Shown: positions 12,876 through 25,058 of the stretch, in pieces | Layout: every line of letters starts with the position of its first letter | How positions within the stretch are numbered: position 1 is the stretch's first letter | The notes under the pieces: model-generated | Database searches by the model: none | What the model was told of the DNA's origin: nothing | What the model saw: only the letters and a program-made list of their open reading frames with translations | DNA from: Agaricus subrufescens | Taxonomy: Eukaryota; Basidiomycota; Agaricomycetes; Agaricales; Agaricaceae | NCBI GenBank assembly: GCA_029945375.1 | Contig: JAQOTE010000015.1 | Span: forward strand, 184,869 to 248,868 | Direction of reading: 5' to 3' | DNA: 64,000 bases | Position numbers and translations under genes: made by a program

Positions 12876-14552
12876 GGTTCTCGCTACCACGGCAGAGACT
12901 CGGCGTGCCTTATCTGTGTTGTCTCGACCACCTTATAATGAATACAATAACAGCCTGACATTCCAAAATAGTTGACAGATGGGTTAATATGGATATCTGT
13001 CTCTGAGATGACACCGTATCACCAGCAATCACCTCTCACTCCGCCTGGCATCAGAATCATGATTGATGGACAGAACACGTGATAAGAATTTGATGTGGCA
13101 TAGGTGTTGAGGTGCATGGTGAGAGCGACGAGTATCCCTACGTGCCAATGATAGGTCTGATAGGCAACCACATGGACGCTTGCGCACCAAATGTTGACAT
13201 CAGTTCTTTGGCTTCTATAAATCTTCCAAGGTACGAAGTCCTCCCAACTCGAAAACTTACTTGCCTTTGTTGTATATACTGAGTTTGGCGCACCAGAAGC
13301 AGCAGAGATCGCAGTAGACGTTGAACCTCGTAAGCTAATTATACTCAATTGTTAGTTAGTCGAATCACTCAGTACAATACGTATGGCATTTGGAATGAAA
13401 ATAATATATCCTGTATGTAACTTCATTCCACAAAATGTACGTTCACATTATCTTCTCAACTCAATCAGATGACCGATGTTCATTAGAAACAGATGATCGC
13501 GGCAAATATCTACCCAAAATATTAGCAGGGAAATTATGAAACATAGGCATGACCCACAGCGCCTCTAAATATGAAATCTCTTCGGCATTAGGCATTTACC
13601 TGCCATCATTACCTCTGGCAGTCTTTCGGACTTAACATAGTGAGTAAAAATATAAGTAGAAGTCTAAAAGGAGGGAATGAACAGAAGTAATACTAACCAG
13701 AGGACTCGACGCTCGGCATGGCTCAAGAATATTTCTCTGCGGCTTCGGAGACTCGCCTGATGATCTTGCGACCACAATCAGGTAGATTCCTCTCGAACAA
13801 TGATCCTTTAGATTGTTTGTGCGGGGGAGTAACAAATTAAAGTTTTATTGAGCGAAATAACCGTAGACCCCTAATAATCATATACTTCAAAGTAGGCGTA
13901 GAAATTATGGTGTCGTAATCTACCTATTGAATACGGCGCTTAGTTATGGCTATGCAAGATGGCAGCGGGATTAGTTACAGTGTCCCTGCTTTAGGAAATC
14001 TACGCCCGTCCGATAAATACCCTCTAGATTTACAAATAACTCAAATAATCAGAACTTCGTTATCTGACTCTGAATTAACGCTGATCATAAGCTGCCATAA
14101 TTAAAACGTTATTACGAAGGTTGATGTTTGAGCGCCACGATAATCATGATCAATAAGGATGCGAATTAACGGGACTTCAACACTTGACTTCATCAACTTT
14201 GTCTTCGGTGCTCTTGGTTGAAGTAAAGATTTCAGCGGTCAACACTTTTCCTAATGTGTGTATCTCCCTAGGTCAGAGTGATACTTCTGATATCTCACAC
14301 TTGCCACCCTCTTTTTTTTTAGTTCTGTAGCTTTGGACGTACACCTGCGATAACTATCAGCTAGATGATCAGAACTGACACTATTATAAACGCCTTGATG
14401 GTAACAATAGACAAACGTCGAAGGCTCCCACGAAGCACTTGTTCAGCTGCCTTTGGCCTCTTATAACGCCCCCCATTACTCGCTTTCAAGGCCTCTGTAC
14501 GTCCCTTGGGTAAAAAGCAGAGTTGTAGGGGTGGGACATTGCTATAGCAAAG
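12876..14552. other. Divergent intergenic region between GMC and P450 2
   Basis: This 1.7 kb separates two divergently transcribed genes and presumably holds both promoters. Minus-strand frames at 13019-13348 and 13632-13835 have no recognisable domain. I see no tRNA or repeat. Confidence 0.4.
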
Positions 14553-16471
14553 ATGTCAACAGATTTTGTCCCACTGCTCGGCATTATCTTTCTCGTGGGT
14601 CTCTTACTTTGGTTGATGAGAAGACGGAATACTTCCTCAAAGCTACCTCCAAGTATGGATTACTCTCTGCTTCCCAAAGTCGAGCCTTATGTTTTTAGCT
14701 TTCACCTTTACAACCCTCGATGAAAGAGCGCCTTACGAGATATACAGTGATTGGAGCAAATCATTAGGTATGTCGAAACCCTAGCTGCCTGAGCTGCCGA
14801 GATTGATATTTGGTGATGTAAGATAGTGCTCTCATTCACCTCACTATCTACCGTAACGAGGTCATTATAATTAACAAGGCGTCGGTTGCACGAGATCTCC
14901 TTGAGTGCCGCTGGTACAATTACTCAGATCGCCCGCAATTTCACATGATGAATCTCATCGGCCGTCAAAACAACGTTGTCGTTCAGAATTATGGCCCCCG
15001 CTTGAAAGTTTCCAGGCGATTGATACATGATACCTTCAGCTCCCGCAAAGGGGACTACTGGGGCCCAATAGTTCGAAGGGAAAGAGCGAAGTTCATATCG
15101 CGTTTGTCATATCATCCGGATGATTGGAAGAAATTGATCCAAGAGTCAGTTACTTCCTCACTTATCAAATTATGAGACAATCAAAACAGATAAATAGATA
15201 TGTTGGATCTTTTATGATCCACCTTACATATGGACAAGAACTGGATGCGGATTATGCACAACTTGTTAATGATGTTGGTGAGCATGGTAGTTGTGCGGCC
15301 CAAGTAGGGAGATGGTGGATAAATAGCTACCCGATATGTAAGTGACCGCTATTTCTAGATCACATCTTTCTCCTTACTTTACCAGTGAAGTATTATCCGC
15401 AGTGGGCCCCGGGAGGAGGCTTTCAGCGTTGGGCAAAGAATGCCCGTGAATTATTCCAGGAGTTCACATCAAGGCCATTTAACCGTGCCAAGAAGCAGTC
15501 GGAAGATTCGCCCAACTCGGCATCATTCTCATTTGTTCACAAAAATTTAGTGTCGATGGTGAAAGGGGATACTCAAATGGAAACCATCATAGCTGGGACC
15601 GCTGCTAGTCTGTATTCTGGTAAGCTTTTCTTGTTTACCTTCGGAATGCCGTCCTATAGTTATCTATCCTATTAGCTGCAGTTGACACCGTATGTCAATA
15701 GTTGAAATTTTGTTGTCGGTCGCTCAATGTACGGACAGATAACTTCTGTTGTTTCAACCTTTCTCCTGTTGATGATCCGCCACCCGGACATCCAAGAAAA
15801 AGCTTATGCAGAAATAGTCCGCGTCATCGGTGACAGTCGCCTTCCGAACCTCGATGATATGGCGGACCTTCCATATATAGATGCCCTCATCAAAGAAGTG
15901 CATCGCTATCACCCGACTGTGCCTATGTTGACAAGAAGTGCAACACACTCTGACGAATACGAAAACCATACCATTCCTCAGAATGCATGGATTTTAACAA
16001 ATATATGGTAGAATAGCCTGATCCCATCTCACTTCTTTAGGAGGCTCAATACAATGTTAGGGCGATGACACATGACGAACGAGACTACCCCGAACCATTT
16101 GTTTTTAACCCAGAGAGATTCCTCGAGAAGGATGATTCAAGAAAAGACGCGATTATACGAGATCCGAGGGACTTTACTTTCGGTCTAGGGCGACGACGGT
16201 GCCCGGGAGCAGCTGTCGGCAACGCCGCAGTATACCTCGCTGTTTGTGGAATACTTTCTACATTCACTGTGGAACCGGCTTCAGAAAACATACCTATTAT
16301 TAAATTCACAAAATCACTTATATCGTATGTGATTTTTTAAATCTCCCATTCGAGAACGTTGGAAATGAACACCGTGTTAGGGCGCCAATAACATTTGAAT
16401 GTATTTTCAAACCACGACATGATGGAGTGAAAAAATTAATAAACCAGGCTCTCCAGGAAAATAGTGAATAA
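14553..16471 (+). CDS. Cytochrome P450 monooxygenase (cluster P450 2), hinge region abnormal
   Basis: Nine exons join in frame to 500 residues: 14553-14652, 14699-14767, 14823-15144, 15198-15337, 15386-15619, 15676-15689, 15739-16007, 16061-16324, 16381-16471. A membrane anchor (F-V-P-L-L-G-I-I-F-L-V-G-L-L) leads to S-K-L-P-P. Catalytic landmarks are A-A-V-D-T in the I helix (carried partly by a 14-base exon), K-E-V-H-R-Y-H-P as ExxR, N-P-E-R-F and the heme loop F-G-L-G-R-R-R-C-P-G-A. The usual proline-rich hinge after K-L-P-P (G-P-x-x-x-P-x-x-G-N) is absent; the best splice gives K-L-P-P-T-F-T-F-T-T-L-D-E-R-A-P-Y-E. So the core is intact but the N-terminal hinge is lost or I have missed a splice. 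It shares its divergent promoter region with the GMC gene. Confidence 0.8.
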
Positions 16472-16747
16472 ATTGTCGGGTCTATTCTTTGTAACTCTCG
16501 CAGATAGATTATTGCTCTCACGGGTGCTCTACGAGTCGACGCAACAAATTAGCGACACCTGACAAAGCGACTTTGTATGGTCGATTTCCGTTGATATTCG
16601 GGCATTCCTGAATTGACATTCCATTCTTATGGTCTGATCTCATCTGTATCTGGAACTTGGTCAGAAAATCGACCTGTCAAATCTAAACATACTTGGCGTG
16701 TAATTTCTATTACGTGACCGGCGATGAGCGATGATTCCGGAACCGAA

Positions 16748-17830
16748 TCACCACGAAAAAATGGCTGAGCGTGCGTTTGTGGGAAGCAGGTGCGCTGCAA
16801 CGAGCCAGACCTACACGTGGATGTTCGGTGAGTAATACCATATAAATGGGGCTCGGGAATTATCACTCACATTGTAATACACATATGATAATTCATCATC
16901 TGGGACGGTTCTTAGGCAGAAGTATCTCATGCCAACTTGAACGCCCGTCAGCGTAAATATTATTCCGCACAACGGTCCCAGTCCCCACAATACAGTCAGA
17001 AGGACAGACCAGAGCATCAGCGCACCCAGTATCATTATACGTGAACCCTCTGGCACTAAGATTGGTATCGTAAGTCGCCCAGACTTGCAATCTCCGTAAA
17101 CGTCAGCAAAGTCTTGGGCATGAATAGTGGTAAAGATGACGAGGAGACTACAGAGTAATGCACAATAAGTCGTTGCGTCAAACGTGGATGTTGCTTTATG
17201 TAGATTCAGTTCCTCTGCATCTGACATCGGCATTAAGAAACGTACACAGGACCAGAGTTGCACCCAACTCGAAGGTCAGGTAGCCCCCAACGTTCATCAA
17301 ATTTTTGTAAAGTGGATGACCACTGAGATTAAAGTCGTCGTGAACAACCTCGACGAGTGTCAGTGCAGCGCTGGCGCAAACGGTCTTAAAGCCGAAAAAA
17401 GAGGATATTGAAAGGCAGATGAGCATCATAGTCCACCGCAGCGCGCGGGCTTGCTTGACTGTAATTCTGCCGGAAGGTATGGGTCGCCAAGGTTTGTTGA
17501 CTACATCTTCATGAGCACTGTAGGTCTGGTTCGACACATTTGCCTGTATGAGGTGGAGCCAGATCCACATTTCCGTGCACAGCAATCTACGAAAGGTCCG
17601 GGCAGGTGCCGCCACTAGAGCAAATATTGTCTTTGTAAGATGAGCTTAAGACCAGTGATAATTATGTGAAGAAGCATGTAGTTACCCACCACAGGAAAGA
17701 ATATCGTTTTGTAATCGGAATAGGTAAAGAGATAGATTGTCTCCAAAACATCGAGGACTTTTGAGGTGGGAAGGACCGGCGTAGTCCTTGGAAAAAATGA
17801 TATATCTTTTGAAGCAGGAAAAAGAGACAT
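16748..17830 (-). CDS. UbiA-family membrane prenyltransferase or terpene-cyclase-like protein
   Basis: Four exons (17830-17690, 17630-17264, 17220-16871, 16810-16748) join in frame to 306 residues with several hydrophobic helices. The first Asp-rich region appears as N-Q-T-Y-S-A-H-E-D followed by N-K-P-W-R-P-I-P-S-G-R, and the second as H-A-Q-D-F-A-D-V-Y-G-D, the D-x-x-D-x-x-G-D pattern. These bind Mg-diphosphate in UbiA proteins, which attach isoprenoid chains to aromatic acceptors; a few fungal members instead cyclise farnesyl diphosphate. The lead Asp of motif 1 is not in the strict N-x-x-x-D form, as is common in fungal secondary-metabolite members. The neighbours (three P450s, an alcohol oxidase) suggest it makes the prenylated or cyclised scaffold they decorate. 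Exon joins after E-L were chosen because they restore an uninterrupted frame. Confidence 0.8.
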
Positions 17831-19020
17831 CGACTCGTAATGTGAATACTCAAAAGAACTACTTTATGGGCACCACGGCTTTTTGAATCCCGTACCATCG
17901 TAAATGTAACCATACGGACGTGAGGACTTAGATCTGCATCACGTCACTAAACACTCCGCCTCGCAGTCATTTACCAAGTTCAGATCGGATACTTTCCGAT
18001 TCATCCTATCTCGATATAGCTTTCAGGCCGTGGTGGGCATTTGACCAGTTCCCGACAACTAATGTCGTCAACATAGTTACTCCATTTACTCCGAACGGTG
18101 AAACGATGAAACGTAATCGGAGTCCACCTACTGATCCCCGTATATTGTCAACATCAGGAGCAAACTTAGAAGCCTTCTCTCCGGTCCGGATACGCCTTGG
18201 AAATCGGAGTAGAAATGTGGTAGGCAGATCGAGACAGCACAAGGCACACAACATGTCATCATTTGATGAGGCCCCTCATACCTTCTATACGTACAAAATG
18301 CCCAGCTGGAAGCACAGAGTGAAATCAGGATGATCGGAAAAAACAAGGTTGGAGCGAGTGATACACTCTTCCTGGACTTAGGGAAGCATACCAAACCAGT
18401 AGGTTTCAAGCCTTTGTTGTTATTGGCTAGGGGCTTCAGGAAGTCAAATTATATTGCTAGCGCGGCCACGAGCTCAGCTGTATCAATTTGTTCTTGTACA
18501 CCGTGAAGTGGGTATCTGACCGAATTTGGAAAAACTGCTGTAACTACCCCTAACCTGGATACGGTTTCCAGCCAGGAGCCATTCTCCAGCCGCTTTTGAT
18601 CATGATCGAGATCCCTTGTCATTCCACACTAGGACTCTTCCAACGGTCTCACGCGCTGAATCCTCAAACACGTTCGTTTCATGATGCGAGGATTATCAGG
18701 GTCCATGCCATTCCCATGGTACCTGCACCTATGTTTTGACCCAGAGGATGTATCATAACAATTTGACTTGGCCAGGAGCTCCCTTTCTGGCTAATAATGG
18801 CAAAATATCAAACAAAATCAGAGTTTCTCGACGTATTGAATGGGGGTTGTACTTTGGAGGTTGTCACTCGGATGATTATTTGCGCTGATCGATATCACAG
18901 ACGGCTTGGTTGCAACAGACACATTCAGAAATGGTGCAGACTCGATTATATCAATCAGCTGACATAGATCAAGGGCAAAAAGTCTCATAGGTTCCATTCT
19001 CTCACAGTTGACGTGATAAT
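17831..19020. other. Intergenic DNA between UbiA and P450 3
   Basis: Overlapping minus-strand frames at 18006-18254 and 18128-18409 are hydrophobic in part but I could not tie them to any family or splice them into a gene. Treated as unassigned. Confidence 0.35.
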
Positions 19021-21556
19021 CTATACAGTTTGCACGTTTACAGGAAGCTGTGGACCAAATTCTTCCTTTCCAACCACCCACGGTTGGATAGCAGATGAGA
19101 TCTTTAATGATATTTCTGCGCCTGTGTCTGACAACCTGAAGCGCCTGAGCAACGAGAACATCATTGCCTAAATGTCATGGTTAATACATGTTCCCGCACG
19201 CGAAGCAGCTGACTCACTTTGTAGTTGTAAATTGCTTGAAAATATCACTCCTCAACTTATGTATCGAATAACAAATAATGAAAAGAAGGCTTACCGAGAC
19301 GGAAACCAATGCAGGCTCTAGGCCCATCACTGAAGGCCAGTAGATTAGACCAACCATACTGCAACTTTTCTGATGGAGGTAGATCTTCCAACCAACGTTC
19401 CGGCTTGAAAGAATCAGGATCATTCCAGACAGAGTCCAACCGTTGAATAGCAATGATGGGGATGATCACGGTCTCGGAAAATATCAGCAATTATTACTTG
19501 CCAAATGTGCAACAAACCAACCTGGCCTGGTTTAACAGTAATTCGATTGATCAGTCGACCGTCAGGAGCTCGTACAGGAGTGTCGAGTGGAATGACGTCC
19601 GCTTGATCTGCCGTGCGTTCCATGTAGGGAAGCACTGAATAGAGGCGTAATCTGCTGATTCATTAGCAAGCATATTACTTTCAAACAGCGTTAGTCATCC
19701 ATGAACATACGTTTCCTTCAAACAAGCATCCAAGTATGGCATCTTCGTCTGGAAATCATCATATGTCGGCTCCCCCCGGAAGGCTTCGAGTTCTCCCCGG
19801 AGCTTATCTTGACATTCCGTATGACGCGCAAGCTCGTATATACTGTATGTAATTGTCAAGGCGGTTGTTTCATGGCCAGAGATACTACAAATTCCGTGAG
19901 TATACGTTACAACAATTGAAACTTACCGCTTACATGAAGGTAGAGATCTGTTCGGACACTGATGTTATACAATCACATACAAGGACTTCTGTATACATAC
20001 TTGGGCATAGAGCTCATCAGTTGAGATATCTGCTTGCACTGTGGTCTATTCAGTAATTTTAGAACAGAACTGTTCCTCGGACTCACACAAGCGCCCAAGA
20101 AGATCTTTGCCACCTGTCTCCCCACCTTGTTTTTGACGCCTCAAAATCTCTTCGAGTACACCTCTCTTTATGAATGTTGGGGATCTGTTGTTTTTATGGA
20201 CCAAAAATGACGCACATTGATAGCCTCCCGAAAACTGCCCTGTGCTTTGAGAGCAGGTATTGGAAGATAGTTCATGAAACTAAAGCGTCTGAGCATCATT
20301 AACGTCTGAAAGAGGGCTATTATTGACCGAAGAATGGAGTAAGACAACAATTGCCAACCAAGAAACCGCTGAATGTCACCGCCGGCCTGCTATGTGGTGC
20401 CTTCGCTGCTAAAATCTTTTCCGCACCGCCGCTCTTACCTCCGTCGAAGTCCAGCATAAATGCCTAGGAAATTTAGCCAAGTGCGAAGTTAACGAGTGTT
20501 CACAATTCCTTACAGCTCTGCCTATAGCATTGAGACTGAAACAGAAATTGACCTAAGAAACCCCAGAGGAATAAACGAAAACTGCGCACGTAAGTTTGGT
20601 AGCCCATTCTAAGGCGTTGACAGTCGTTTTACCCGAAGATGCTGCGACCCTAGATTCCAAGTCATTGATCACCTAATAAGACCCATCAATCTCAGATCTT
20701 TTACCGTTGACAATGGACCAACGTGGGAAATCGCGTCCCTGATGTCAGATGCCATTACCCTAACATTTTCCGCCCTGATAAACAATAAAAAGTATGAGCG
20801 CAAGTAATGCGATTTGGCTCACGTAAGAGAAGGAGACACGATTCGCTTCATTCTTCTGTGCTCTTCAGCGCCCTCAACCCAACCGAGGCCTTTACCGAGG
20901 AAGCGACCTATTCGGGGTCGCACCACGTTGCTATGGGCTAAAAGTTATCCCAATCGAAGTTCCATATCATAAATCGGATTTGGCACATTATAAGATACTT
21001 ACGGTAGTTGTAAATGTTTCTGGTTAGGATGTGATGGATACCACCTCTGTCCGAGAGGACAAGCTAGGGAGATGGTTAAGATTTTTCGCTAAATGAACTG
21101 AAGATGACACTCACCACGTCCCTAGCCTGCGGCAGACGATGTCTGTTTTTCAGCATAGAGAAACACAAAGTAAAACGAGACAGGGTCATATCCTTACACC
21201 AAAGGCAGCTTTCATCCGAAACGCGGGTCCCAACTGGTTTATCCAGCGACGGTAAGTCACTCCAGGCTCATTTAGGTAGACTTTACGTTCATGACCCCAT
21301 AGAAACTCGTCTTCTCCCTCCTTTTTTAAACTAGTGAGCCTCAGTTGGCGAACAAAACTGAAATTAAACTGACTGGTATTGGGAGATCTGCTAGGCCTGA
21401 ACTTCGTTCATAGATCCTCTTCACAATCAAGGCATAAAACGCTATGGCACCAGACCATAGGAATACCGAAGAGGGCTGTAGCAACCAGCTTGAATGCGCA
21501 CTCAGGGCGGAAGGCTCGACCATGATTGTGTCGAATGCAGAAATTTGATGGCTCAT
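19021..21556 (-). CDS. Cytochrome P450 monooxygenase (cluster P450 3)
   Basis: Many small exons, read from the minus strand. From exon 3 on they keep frame: 21126-21115, 21063-21003, 20937-20823, 20774-20705, 20672-20590, 20535-20514, 20463-20359, 20305-20216, 20165-20087, 20032-20001, 19947-19934, 19884-19711, 19651-19522, 19472-19295, 19234-19218, 19167-19021. Exon 1 (21556-21374) encodes a membrane anchor ending in A-D-L-P-I-P, and exon 2 (ending 21198) carries L-W-G-H-E and G-P-A-F-R-M-K-A-A-F-G. I-helix I-S-G-H-E-T-T, ExxR as K-E-T-L-R-L-Y, P-E-R-W and heme loop F-S-D-G-P-R-A-C-I-G-F-R-L are all present, so the catalytic core is intact. It belongs to a different P450 group from the other two. 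I found no canonical splice joining exons 1 and 2 in frame. A second Met at 21520 is an alternative start. Confidence 0.82.
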
Positions 21557-23239
21557 GGCTTTTATGTTTCAGCCGCCTCTTCTATTTTAAGTACCCCAAA
21601 AGGGGATATCCATATTTCCGCTAAAGGTTGGGTCATACATTGGTTGAAGGAACAGGTTGAGCGAGGAAAAGGTCGAGTTCTTTCAGTTGATACCATTAAA
21701 GGGTCAGAATCTGTTTCACCACTGAGATTCAATCTGCCAACGAATCATATCAAATAGAAGGCGTATAAATGTGCTGTAGGATATTGCCTATCAAGTTCCG
21801 CCACTGCTAATCAGACAAATGATGATGATGTACAAACATATACACAGATGCTAGGATGTACAGGGAGAAACTCCGATTCAAATCATCAGGAAGCGATGTG
21901 GAACGGAGATGTAGGACTAAACATTGAATATTGAATGATGAACATTAATAATGGTCGATGCTTCTCATGTCAAATCACTGTCACGATATGGGTCCGCCTT
22001 GCGAGAAAATATCGCAGTCCATACTGTTATATTGAACATTGGGAACGGTATGATGTCTCTTGCTCACTAGCCTTACTCGACACAACAAGGATAACATATA
22101 GATCCCATGTTAGAGTCTGTCCTTCTATGCCGTACTGTGCAAGTTGACTGGTACCGGGAGCTTGCGCTGTGTGCGTGAATACAACATGCACAACGGTATA
22201 TCATGACTATTGTGATGATGGGCAGTTAAAACGGATCGCGGACCGATGGTTTTGACGTTGACAGTGCGTACGCCGCTGAGCTGTGTAGGGATGGCTGATC
22301 GGTTATGCCCGGACCGGCCGAACACCATCCTTCACTCCAATCGCTATCGTCCTCTCGGGCCCTCTTGGAGAATGTAATACATCAAATCTCAAGACGACAA
22401 GGATCTACATGTAGCATGTCATCGCACAAACTCGTTTGCAAATGGCGACTGCCCATCGTCCCACTCATCCCTCCAGTGTACAATAACTTGAGCATTAGCT
22501 GCGTATTTTACAGCTAGGGTATGGAGGAGAGAAGGGCTCTGATGAACGGGTCAAGGTTTGTATTGTTTCGGTCAGACGCGTGGGCCAGAATTTCCATATT
22601 TTCCTTTCGTTGTCGTGTTCACTCTGAATCCTTGCTCTTCGGCCTCGTCGTTTCTAGGTCTTTCGAACAAATAACGGAACAGGACGGCAATGGCCAGACA
22701 CACCGACATCGTATTTCATCTATGTGACACTGTCTCAGATCGTTTAAGCGTAAATAATTTGGTCAATATAATTAGAACATAAGCTGTCACTTCGTCAACA
22801 ACAGCTAAATGATAATGTAGGAGCACAATTACTTATTAGCTTGAAAAAAGATGATATATTATGGATTACTCTTCACAGTATGTTGCGCCTTAGATCTGTT
22901 GCTCTCAAATTAGATGACATGGGTTGTGTCTCGGTCCCATCAATCTAACTTGACATCAAACTTCGGTAGATATTTCTCTTGTACATTTAGTAGTGTACCG
23001 CAAACTCCGCCAGAGCATTGCGCGATAGACCAAGAATGAAAAAAGACTTTCACTGTATACATTTGTAACATCATAATCAAACTAGTGTCCATGGAGACTA
23101 TTCCATACAAGGTTGTTGCTTTGGTTGTCTATGGTTCTGATGGTCGACATAGACTGAGTGTCGTCCTCTACCTCAGTTGACTGATATCAATGGAGTGTTT
23201 CACGATGAACATCAAAAATTGACATGTTCCTGATGGAAG
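21557..23239. other. Intergenic DNA
   Basis: About 1.7 kb without a supportable gene between the end of the P450 cluster and the next open frame. Short frames on both strands lack conserved features. Confidence 0.4.
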
Positions 23240-24910
23240 ATGAAAGCCCGGTTCGTTTCTACTTACATTAAGGACCACGCTGATACTCGGTTAGCCACCG
23301 TTATGGTCAAAATTTTCGCCTTCCTCAACGACGCCTCCGTATCTCCTTTATCTTCTCCAAACCGCTTTCCAACTGCTCTGCCTAACAAGCTACCTACCAA
23401 TGGCTTAGCCGAAGATATTCACAATGAACCTGAAGCATGGTACATCCTCGAAGACGATATCAACTTCATCACAGGGTTACGGTTGCCCTTGGACAACAGT
23501 ATTATAGAGGAAGAGATAACGTGGTTAGAGGATGAAGTAAAAGCGCTTGATTCTCCAGAGTCTCCATCTGTGTTTGCAGAGGAACTCCCTCACTTGCAGA
23601 TGCCCAACACTACTGTTTCTTTCGATACAGATCCTCTACACCTCGAAAGTATAAGGTCATGTCACTGTTTTGAAACGAATATGGAATCAATACGGCGAGA
23701 GTGTCTTACCTCCAAACCAGGATGTAGTGGCGTGTCGTCTCCCTACATCTACGATTTCTCTGGCAAAGTCGATGGTCCTAAGCATAGGAATCGCGGTAAA
23801 TATCCATATCGCTCAGTTTGTCAGATGCTAAGCTGGTTAAAAACCCCAGGATCAAACTGGCACGCACCACCCTGGCATTTCCCGATCCGCAGAACTGATA
23901 CAACTCGGCCATTGACGCGAACAGATCAGGAGATTGGGCCCACGCATGGTTTATCCTCTCCATCGTACGGGAGCAACTCCAATTCAAGTTTGAGCTCTTG
24001 TTGCGATTTATATCAACCAAATGATCCAACAACCAAGGCTCGAATCGTTTCTTTGGGAGAGGGAGCATTTTCTCCCCTTTCGCCTCCGATGGTTCACTCT
24101 CCGCCACCAACGCTGAGTTTTCCAGAATGGTGGGAGATGGACTCGGATGTATCCCTGGCCAAGGAGGCTACACGGGTGGAGAATTTTCGACTGCTCGCTG
24201 CAACTGCTATCCAACACTCCAGAGCTGGTCTATCGCAGCTGTCGAGTGGGGCCAAATGTGATGATGAAACTTCTCCCCGCCTTCTACGTGCCATTACAAC
24301 TCTTAACGTTGGGGATCAACTTCTAAACAGCCAAACAGGCACCGAAACAAGTTCCTCGATTTTGTCGAAAGGCAAGGCAAATTGTGATGCAATTAATGTT
24401 GTATCCAAAGAAAGATTGGACATTTGCGCTCGGAACTCTCCCAAACCCATACCAACCTTGCCTCTCCCTACCGTGCCAAATGCGACCCTGCCTATATCTA
24501 CTCCCAAAGACGTCTCCCAAGATTATGGGAAGACAATAAACTTTAGGGAAAATACAAGCAGTTTGTCCATTCGTCCACTACCGGTCGTTCCGACGCGATC
24601 AGCCACTCTTCACTTCCAACCAGGGACCTCATTGTTAGAAGGTGATGATTTTTTCTCAGACCCACCTCGTACGAGCGTGCACACAGTGGGACGTTCTAAC
24701 ACCGACTCTCTTGGAACAGAAGCACCTCGAACTTCCCCTTTCTCCCATACTTCCACCGGTTCAGTACGTTCAACAAGTGCCACTACTAGTTTCGCGAGGT
24801 CTCTACGTTGCCCTACTGGTCCCCGAAACCGCTGTTGCAGGAAAAATATTATATTGGCATCCAAGTCAGTTACGCAAAACCCTAAAAAAATGCCTATTAA
24901 TGGCCCTTGA
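23240..24910 (+). CDS. Hypothetical Ser/Pro/Thr-rich protein
   Basis: A single uninterrupted frame of 556 residues starting at ATG 23240; a second Met at 23303 (M-V-K-I-F-A-F-L) is an alternative start. The N-terminal third includes an acidic stretch (Y-I-L-E-D-D-I-N-F and E-E-E-I-T-W-L-E-D-E) and the rest is rich in Ser, Pro and Thr, typical of disordered fungal regulatory proteins. I recognise no domain. Absence of introns is unusual next to the heavily spliced neighbours. It faces the next gene tail to tail. Confidence 0.6.
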   Translation: MKARFVSTYIKDHADTRLATVMVKIFAFLNDASVSPLSSPNRFPTALPNKLPTNGLAEDIHNEPEAWYILEDDINFITGLRLPLDNSIIEEEITWLEDEVKALDSPESPSVFAEELPHLQMPNTTVSFDTDPLHLESIRSCHCFETNMESIRRECLTSKPGCSGVSSPYIYDFSGKVDGPKHRNRGKYPYRSVCQMLSWLKTPGSNWHAPPWHFPIRRTDTTRPLTRTDQEIGPTHGLSSPSYGSNSNSSLSSCCDLYQPNDPTTKARIVSLGEGAFSPLSPPMVHSPPPTLSFPEWWEMDSDVSLAKEATRVENFRLLAATAIQHSRAGLSQLSSGAKCDDETSPRLLRAITTLNVGDQLLNSQTGTETSSSILSKGKANCDAINVVSKERLDICARNSPKPIPTLPLPTVPNATLPISTPKDVSQDYGKTINFRENTSSLSIRPLPVVPTRSATLHFQPGTSLLEGDDFFSDPPRTSVHTVGRSNTDSLGTEAPRTSPFSHTSTGSVRSTSATTSFARSLRCPTGPRNRCCRKNIILASKSVTQNPKKMPINGP

Positions 24911-25058
24911 ATCTACACTTTCATTTTGTTGTGTATATACCGTCTTCCTTTTATTACATACAAAACATAAATTCAGGCATCCAGTTCACAAGAAAGTAAG
25001 CCAATAAAAATGCTAGGTGTTTTATTCCCCAGACAAGCGAATAAACCACAAAGAACAT

